In this document: positions 1 to 4,148 of the stretch, piece by piece | Numbering within the stretch: the first letter of the stretch is position 1 | Layout: each line of letters starts with the position of its first letter | From: DATJXG01 sp035500455 | Lineage (GTDB): Bacteria; Acidobacteriota; Terriglobia; Terriglobales; Acidobacteriaceae | Assembly (NCBI GenBank): GCA_035500455.1 | Contig: DATJXG010000005.1 | Location: 1 to 6,685 of the forward strand | Direction of reading: 5' to 3' | DNA length: 6,685 bases | Made by a program: the position numbers and the translations under genes | Notes under the pieces: generated by a model | What the model was told of the DNA's origin: nothing | The model's database searches: none | What the model saw: the letters and a program-made list of their open reading frames with translations, nothing else

Positions 1-554
1 GCGCGGATTCGCGCGATCAGACGGGTTTGACCGTCTGCGGTGGGTTCCAGAGTAAAGGACCAAAGCGCCTCCTGGGCATGGCCTCCGGCATGCAGGCGCT
101 GCCAGTCGTTGGGGGTGACCATGGCGAAAGCGTGTTCGGGCTGAACGATCGCCGCGATCATCCTGCCCTGGCCGGCGAAGTGCTTTGGGGTGGCGAACCA
201 GACGGTTTCGCCCACTGCCCGCTCTTTCCACTGCGGCTCGATGCGGTGGACGCTGGGCATTTCACAGCCGATCAGGTTCTCCAGAGGAGTGTAGCTGTAG
301 AAGCCGCTGCGATCCTGGCCGATTTGCCGGATCCAGGGCCAAATCTCCTGCGGCCGGGCGTGGATGGTAATGGCATGCGTGACCGCGGGCTGCTGGCCGG
401 AGAACAGGCCGTCTCCCGGCAACACGGCGGCCAATTCCGCGTTGCTGGCTCCCCAGCGCACATGCCAAGGGCGAATAGCGGAGAAATAAACTGTCGTAAA
501 AACAAGAACGAAAGCCAGGGCCGCGAGCAGGGCTCGAGTAAATTTGTTTTTCAT
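1..554 (-). CDS. SRPBCC (START/Bet v1-like) membrane-anchored protein, C-terminus cut by window edge
   Basis: The frame opens at ATG 552-554 and stays open to the left edge, giving 184 residues without a stop, so the C-terminus is missing. Residues 2-7 (KNKFTR) are basic and residues 8-26 form a hydrophobic helix, a membrane anchor or uncleaved signal; no clear signal-peptidase site is seen. The rest reads as an SRPBCC-fold domain: PAVTHAITIHARPQEIWPWI (56-75) resembles the first strand and helix of polyketide-cyclase/START-like proteins, followed by GQDRSGFYSYTPLENLIG (79-96) and VGETVWF (114-120), which I recall from uncharacterised SRPBCC proteins of soil bacteria. The family binds hydrophobic ligands in a cavity; no ligand or catalytic role can be assigned here. 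The start is chosen because GAGG (562-565) lies 7 nt upstream. In-frame ATGs at 573-575 and 579-581 would add 7 or 9 residues but lack a Shine-Dalgarno sequence. It lies 104 bp downstream of the kinase gene on the same strand, so co-transcription is possible. Confidence 0.85.
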   Translation of the reverse strand, partial: MKNKFTRALLAALAFVLVFTTVYFSAIRPWHVRWGASNAELAAVLPGDGLFSGQQPAVTHAITIHARPQEIWPWIRQIGQDRSGFYSYTPLENLIGCEMPSVHRIEPQWKERAVGETVWFATPKHFAGQGRMIAAIVQPEHAFAMVTPNDWQRLHAGGHAQEALWSFTLEPTADGQTRLIARIR

Positions 555-607
555 AACGACGCCTCGACGATTCATCGCCATCGTAGGTTGGGAGGGCGAT
601 CCCCGTC

Positions 608-623
608 TGTGACGGCGGTCACG
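608..623. promoter_or_regulatory. CRP/FNR-family-like palindromic operator
   Basis: TGTGA-N6-TCACG matches 9 of the 10 fixed bases of the classical CRP site TGTGA-N6-TCACA. It lies in the gap between the kinase stop and the SRPBCC start. On the minus strand a weak -10 candidate TACGAT (580-585) would place transcription start near 573, putting the palindrome centre about 42 nt upstream, the spacing of class II CRP activation. The same bases can form either of two overlapping RNA hairpins, GTGAC/GTCAC (609-622) or CCGTC/GACGG (603-615), so an RNA role is an alternative. No regulator is encoded in the window; the assignment rests on pattern alone. Confidence 0.35.
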
Positions 624-658
624 GCTCAGGAAAATCTGGGTTGTGGCATTTGGGGGAG

Positions 659-3328
659 CTATTTGTTCAGCTCGGCGGACCAGTTGAGAATCACCGACAT
701 CGGCGTCATGGCGGTCTTGACCTGCGAGTTGATCAGGAACTTCTGCCCGTCTTTGCTGACGTCGTAGGAGAACTGTTCGGAGGTGGCGATCATTTCGCGC
801 GGATTGGCCTGAAATAGCTCCGCCGGGGTGCCGGCGTCGAAATCGGCGCCGGTTTTCACCGGAACCGCCATCAGTTTGCTGTCGGGGGAGAGATAGAAGA
901 GTTCCTTACCGTCGGCTCGCCACCTGGGCTGATCTCCGCCCGCGTTCGAGGCCTGCCACTTGCCTTGCGCTTCGGGAAAAGAGGTTACATAGATCTCCCA
1001 TCGTCCACTTTCATTCGAAGAGTACGCGACCCATTTGCCGTCGGGTGAAAATTGGCCGTTCTTGAGGGTGGAGGGGGCTTTCAAGAATTGTGTCGGATGC
1101 AGGTCCGGCAACGTCAAGAACCACAGGTCTGCGCCGCGCTCATAGAGGACGTATTTTCCATCGCGCGACCAGTCGGTGGGAAATCGATCGGGGCCATCCT
1201 GGGGGATTACTTTTTCCTCCTGCGCTCCGTTGGTCTCTTTCAAGTACAGGTCGAACACGGCTCCACGGTTGGACGCAAAAATCATGCGGCCGTCCGGGCT
1301 CCAGACCGGCAGAGAGTCGATGGCGGGATCGAAGGTCAGGCGCCTGGCACGCTGGGTTTCGAGATCGTAAGTCCAGATGTCGGTGTTCTGGCTGGCAGGG
1401 TCGTCGGTATCGGCGGCCACAGCCCGGCCGCCCGGGGCCAGCATGATGTTGTCGTAAATGCCCGGGGTCAGGGCGATTCCCAGCTCCTGGCCTTTGCGGT
1501 CGAACCATGTGGGTTGGGAAGCGCCCGAATTCCCGCGCTTCTGGGCGACCAGCAGGTTCCCCGTGGAGGCGGCAAACACGGCCTCGGAAATTCGCGGCCA
1601 GAATTGAATACCGGTGAGGATGGGGGCGGCTTCTCCGGTCAGCTCGAATTTTTTCGGATCGAAACGCTGGCCGAAGAGGCTCTGATCGCGGTAGAAGAGC
1701 AGGTATCCCGGCGTGGCATAGGCGACGTTGCCCTTGGCCCGGAGTATGAGCCGTTTCTCATGCGAATTCAGCGCGCCCAGATAAATGGAAAACAGATTGT
1801 TGCGCCCAGAGAGATTGACCGCGGAATACAAAAAATGATTTCCATCGGGCAGGAACACCGGCCAGCGATTGCTGTCCTCATCCAGGCTCTTATCCGGCAC
1901 CGTAACCTGTGCCGGGGTTCCGCCTGCGGCTGAAATCTGATAGAGGCCGACGCCCAGGTGTCCGCTGGGAGTGAAGAGAATTATGCCGTTCTGGTTCCAG
2001 GTGGCGCCGCGGCCGCTGGGGGCGTCGCACAGCGTTTGTACCGGCCCGCCATCGAGATTCAACTTCTTCAATTTTCCATCGGCGAAGAACCCGAGGGAGC
2101 GCCCGTCGGGAGAAAAGAAAGGAAAGCTGGCGCCTTCGGTGTTGGCTAGGCTGACGGCCTGTTCGCTGCCGGGTTCATAAATCCAAAGGACATCAATTCG
2201 CGTAGATTGCGGATGGCCAACAATGGCCACGGTGTGGCCATTGGGAGCGACTGCAACATCGCGGGCGGCAAATGGGAGTGGCGCAGAGAAGTACGTCGCT
2301 TTTTCCGCGGAGTTCGATCCTCTCCACAAGAAGACCAGGGCGATCAGCGCCAGCGCGAGTGCGGCTGCGATCAGCCAGGCCAGCAGCTCGCGGCTGGTTC
2401 TCTTTCCTGCCGTTCGCGGGAGAGCCTGCGTGCCGCTCTGCGCGATCCATTTGAGTTGCAGCGCAACGTCCTGCGCGGTTTGGAAGCGGTCTTCTGGATT
2501 CTTGGCGAGGCAGGCGGAGATGACATGCTCGAAAGCGGGCGGTGTGAGTGGCTGCACCTGCGAGATCGGTTGCGGCTCCTTTTCCAGAATCGCGCTGGCC
2601 ACGCTGAGCTGGCTCTTGCCTTCGAACGGCCTGGCGCCGCTTGCCATTTCATAGAGCACGGCGCCCAGGGCGAAGAGGTCGGAGCGGGCGTCGGCCTCCT
2701 TGCCCTGAATCTGCTCGGGCGACATGTACTGGATGGTGCCGATCATCGCGCCTACGGTCGTCAGGGGAGAAACAGGGCTGGCTTCAGTCATTGTCATTGT
2801 CATGGCGGCCGACAGAAGCGGGGCGCTCGATGCTGCTCCAGAAACGCCGGCGGCGGTGGACTTCGCCAGCCCGAAGTCCATTAGCTTCGCGCCGGTTTTG
2901 GTGAGCATGATATTTCCCGGCTTCAGATCGCGATGCACGATGCCCTGGCGGTGGGCCACGGCGAGCGCTTCGGCTACGGCAATCCCGATTTTCAGAGTCT
3001 CGTTGAGCGGCATCGGCCCTTTGCGAAGGCGCTCGGCCAGAGTTTCTCCTTCGATAAACTCCATGACGAGGTAGTCTGTGCCGTCGCGTGATCCGATGTC
3101 GTAAAGCTGGCAGATACTCGGATGGTTCAGCGAAGAAATGGCACGCGCTTCGCGCTCCATGCGCTGCTTGAGTTCGGGTGAAGACGAGAGATGGGAGGCA
3201 AGAACTTTGATGGCTACAGTGCGATCGAGGCGGGTGTCCCTGGCACGATATACCTCGCCCATGCCGCCGGCTCCCAGCGGCGATTGGATTTCGTAGGGGC
3301 CGAGGGTTGTGCCGGCGGTGAGGGGCAT
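659..3328 (-). CDS. Membrane Ser/Thr protein kinase with C-terminal PD40/TolB-like beta-propeller
   Basis: This complete 889-residue protein is a PknB-type kinase. The catalytic domain (about 12-293) has the glycine loop LGAGGMGEVY (18-27), Lys41 (AIK), helix-C Glu60, HRDLKPGN (132-139; Asp134 the catalytic base), DFG (151-153) and SPE (203-205). All key residues are present, so it should be active. The activation segment is long: about 40 residues rich in Ser, Thr and Met lie between DFGLAK and GTIQYMSPE. One membrane helix follows at about 315-335. The C-terminal 550 residues should be outside the cytoplasm and show PD40/WD40-like blades marked by SPDG-type turns (406-409, 493-496, 677-680, 721-724, 761-764, 858-861). 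The C-terminus NWSAELNK is typical of acidobacterial relatives. The inferred role is a transmembrane sensor kinase; ligand and substrates are unknown. The start is supported by the family-typical MPLTAGTTLGPYEI, although no Shine-Dalgarno sequence precedes it. It is divergent from purN. The SRPBCC gene follows 104 bp downstream. Confidence 0.96.
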   Translation of the reverse strand: MPLTAGTTLGPYEIQSPLGAGGMGEVYRARDTRLDRTVAIKVLASHLSSSPELKQRMEREARAISSLNHPSICQLYDIGSRDGTDYLVMEFIEGETLAERLRKGPMPLNETLKIGIAVAEALAVAHRQGIVHRDLKPGNIMLTKTGAKLMDFGLAKSTAAGVSGAASSAPLLSAAMTMTMTEASPVSPLTTVGAMIGTIQYMSPEQIQGKEADARSDLFALGAVLYEMASGARPFEGKSQLSVASAILEKEPQPISQVQPLTPPAFEHVISACLAKNPEDRFQTAQDVALQLKWIAQSGTQALPRTAGKRTSRELLAWLIAAALALALIALVFLWRGSNSAEKATYFSAPLPFAARDVAVAPNGHTVAIVGHPQSTRIDVLWIYEPGSEQAVSLANTEGASFPFFSPDGRSLGFFADGKLKKLNLDGGPVQTLCDAPSGRGATWNQNGIILFTPSGHLGVGLYQISAAGGTPAQVTVPDKSLDEDSNRWPVFLPDGNHFLYSAVNLSGRNNLFSIYLGALNSHEKRLILRAKGNVAYATPGYLLFYRDQSLFGQRFDPKKFELTGEAAPILTGIQFWPRISEAVFAASTGNLLVAQKRGNSGASQPTWFDRKGQELGIALTPGIYDNIMLAPGGRAVAADTDDPASQNTDIWTYDLETQRARRLTFDPAIDSLPVWSPDGRMIFASNRGAVFDLYLKETNGAQEEKVIPQDGPDRFPTDWSRDGKYVLYERGADLWFLTLPDLHPTQFLKAPSTLKNGQFSPDGKWVAYSSNESGRWEIYVTSFPEAQGKWQASNAGGDQPRWRADGKELFYLSPDSKLMAVPVKTGADFDAGTPAELFQANPREMIATSEQFSYDVSKDGQKFLINSQVKTAMTPMSVILNWSAELNK
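2221..2243. repeat. Perfect 10-bp inverted repeat with 3-nt loop inside the kinase gene
   Basis: Arms CAATGGCCAC (2221-2230) and GTGGCCATTG (2234-2243) are exact reverse complements separated by GGT. A further TGGCCA (2214-2219) precedes them, so three TGGCCA hexamers are centred 10 and 11 bp apart. The stretch codes for PNGHTVAIVGH (kinase residues 362-372) at the start of the propeller. In mRNA it would form a stable stem-loop. It may simply reflect codon choice for a repeated G-H/V-A pattern. Confidence 0.6.
2787..2803 (-). repeat. Hexanucleotide tandem repeat coding MTMTMT in the kinase activation loop
   Basis: On the minus strand ATGACA ATGACA ATGAC encodes Met-Thr three times (kinase residues 176-181). 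The third Thr codon is ACT, so the repeat runs just under three units. It sits in the activation segment between DFG and SPE, where added threonines would be candidate autophosphorylation sites. A short in-frame repeat could change length by slippage in units of two residues without breaking the frame. Confidence 0.7.
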
Positions 3329-3336
3329 GGCGCGCC

Positions 3337-3342
3337 ATTATA
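3337..3342 (-). promoter_or_regulatory. -10 element (TATAAT) of the kinase gene, implying a leaderless mRNA
   Basis: A perfect TATAAT on the minus strand ends 8 nt before the kinase ATG (3326-3328); the spacer is the palindrome GGCGCGCC. A sigma70-type start 6-8 nt after the hexamer falls on or within two bases of the A of the ATG. No Shine-Dalgarno-like sequence precedes the ATG, which fits leaderless translation. No -35 match is seen at 16-19 bp spacing and there is no TGn extension, so the promoter could be factor-dependent, or the hexamer a chance match. Confidence 0.45.
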
Positions 3343-3388
3343 TCTTGCGGGAGATTTGGCGGAGTCAGCGGCGCAGGCCGGAGATCAG

Positions 3389-3417
3389 TTGTAGCCGGCG
3401 CTGCACTGGTAAATAAT
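3389..3417 (+). promoter_or_regulatory. purN: Putative purN promoter
   Basis: TTGTAG (3389-3394) and AATAAT (3412-3417) are separated by 17 bp. The -10 box matches consensus at 5 of 6 positions; the -35 keeps only the TTG. The predicted start is near 3424, leaving a leader of about 25 nt before ATG 3449. This is the only AT-rich patch in the divergent gap on this strand. It lies back to back with the kinase -10 element about 50 bp away, so one regulator could affect both genes. No PurR-like box or purine riboswitch is recognisable. Confidence 0.4.
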
Positions 3418-3422
3418 TGGCC

Positions 3423-3443
3423 CTGGCCAGAAGCTATGGCCGG
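3423..3443 (+). promoter_or_regulatory. Small hairpin in the purN leader covering the weak ribosome-binding site
   Basis: The 7-bp stem pairs 3423-3429 (CTGGCCA) with 3437-3443 (TGGCCGG) around the 7-nt loop GAAGCTA, with one G-U pair. The only Shine-Dalgarno-like bases before purN, GGA at 3442-3444, lie in and next to the 3' arm, just 4 nt from the ATG. The fold could reduce purN translation. The stem is short and may be incidental in GC-rich DNA. Confidence 0.3.
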
Positions 3444-3448
3444 AACCT

Positions 3449-4057
3449 ATGAAAAATCTGGGAATTCTGATTTCCGGGCGTGGTTCGAATTTCGAAGCGA
3501 TCGCGAAGAACGTCGCCTCGGGCAAGATTGCCGATGCCCGCATCGCGGCGGTTATTTCCAACCGGATGGAAGCAGGAGGGCTTGAGATAGCGCGACGCAT
3601 GGGGCTTACAGTGCTGGCGATTCCATCGAAAGGAAAAGACCGCGAGGAGCATGACCGCGAGGTGGTTGCGGCGCTCCGGCAGCAGGAAGTTGATCTGGTC
3701 TGCCTGGCGGGTTATATGCGGTTGCTCTCGCCGTGGTTTGTGCGGCAGTTTCCGCGGCGGATTCTGAATATTCATCCCTCACTCTTGCCGGCTTTTCCCG
3801 GGTTGGAGGCGCAGGAGCAGGCGTTTGCTTACGGGGTAAAGATTTCCGGGTGTACTGTGCATTTTGTTGACGAAGAACTGGACCACGGCGCCATTATCGT
3901 GCAGAAGGCGGTGCCGGTGCTGGAGGGCGACGACGAACACTCGCTCGCGGCGCGCATCCTGGAGCAGGAGCATATGGCGTATTCGGAGGCGATCAATATG
4001 GTGCTGGCGGGGCATTTTCGGGTGGAGGGGCGGAGGATCGTGCGGCTGAAAAGCTAA
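3449..4057 (+). CDS. purN: Phosphoribosylglycinamide formyltransferase 1 (GAR transformylase)
   Basis: This enzyme transfers a formyl group from 10-formyltetrahydrofolate to GAR to make FGAR, the third step of de novo purine synthesis, in the cytosol. The 202-residue length is usual for the family. The phosphate-binding loop SGRGSNF (9-15) follows the first strand. The folate/catalytic region has LAGYMRLLSPWFV (86-98) and NIHPSLLPAFPG (107-118), giving catalytic Asn107 and His109. VDEELDHGAII (140-150) supplies Asp145, matching the catalytic Asp of the E. coli enzyme (Asn106/His108/Asp144 there). Nothing is missing. The ATG at 3449 is the only in-frame start after the upstream stop TAA 3410-3412, and the N-terminus MKNLGILISG is canonical; the ribosome-binding site is weak (GGA, 4 nt away). 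Its left neighbour is divergent and its right neighbour convergent, so the gene appears monocistronic rather than in a purMN or larger purine operon. Confidence 0.97.
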   Translation: MKNLGILISGRGSNFEAIAKNVASGKIADARIAAVISNRMEAGGLEIARRMGLTVLAIPSKGKDREEHDREVVAALRQQEVDLVCLAGYMRLLSPWFVRQFPRRILNIHPSLLPAFPGLEAQEQAFAYGVKISGCTVHFVDEELDHGAIIVQKAVPVLEGDDEHSLAARILEQEHMAYSEAINMVLAGHFRVEGRRIVRLKS

Positions 4058-4100
4058 ACCTCAAAACGACGAGGGCGCGGAGACTGGCAGCAAAGCCTTC

Positions 4101-4136
4101 TAACCGCAAGATCGCAAAGGACGCAAAGAAACGCAC
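4101..4136. repeat. Degenerate CGCAAAG-type short repeat in the convergent gap
   Basis: Four units starting with CGCA (at 4105, 4113, 4122, 4132) occur as CGCAAGAT, CGCAAAGGA, CGCAAAGAAA and CGCACTCCT, with a drifting 8-10 bp period. The rest of the 91-bp gap between the purN stop and the rhamnosidase stop holds no gene and no hairpin with a T-tract. From memory, similar CGCAAAGGACGCAAAG strings occur as dispersed intergenic repeats in several environmental bacterial phyla. I cannot confirm copy number here. Confidence 0.4.
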
Positions 4137-4148
4137 TCCTCGCTTTGT

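Noticed and set aside
27..767. Plus-strand open frame of 246 codons at the left edge
   Set aside because: It crosses the SRPBCC gene, the intergenic gap and the end of the kinase gene in antisense, and its product resembles nothing. The minus-strand SRPBCC frame explains the region better.
1052..1933. Plus-strand open frame of 293 codons opposite the kinase propeller
   Set aside because: It is antisense to well-supported PD40 coding sequence, shows no domain or RBS, and has the composition of a shadow frame.
2784..3338. Minus-strand frame starting at ATG 3336-3338, ten bases before the kinase start
   Set aside because: It is out of frame with the kinase, has no domain and is Arg/His-rich; its ATG overlaps the TATAAT box.
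3436..3438. ATG 3436-3438 as an alternative purN start
   Set aside because: It is out of frame with the PurN sequence; only ATG 3449 gives the canonical N-terminus.
4058..4148. Bidirectional intrinsic terminator between purN and the rhamnosidase
   Set aside because: The best stem is CAAAG/CTTTG, only 5 bp, with a long loop and no proper T-tract on either strand.
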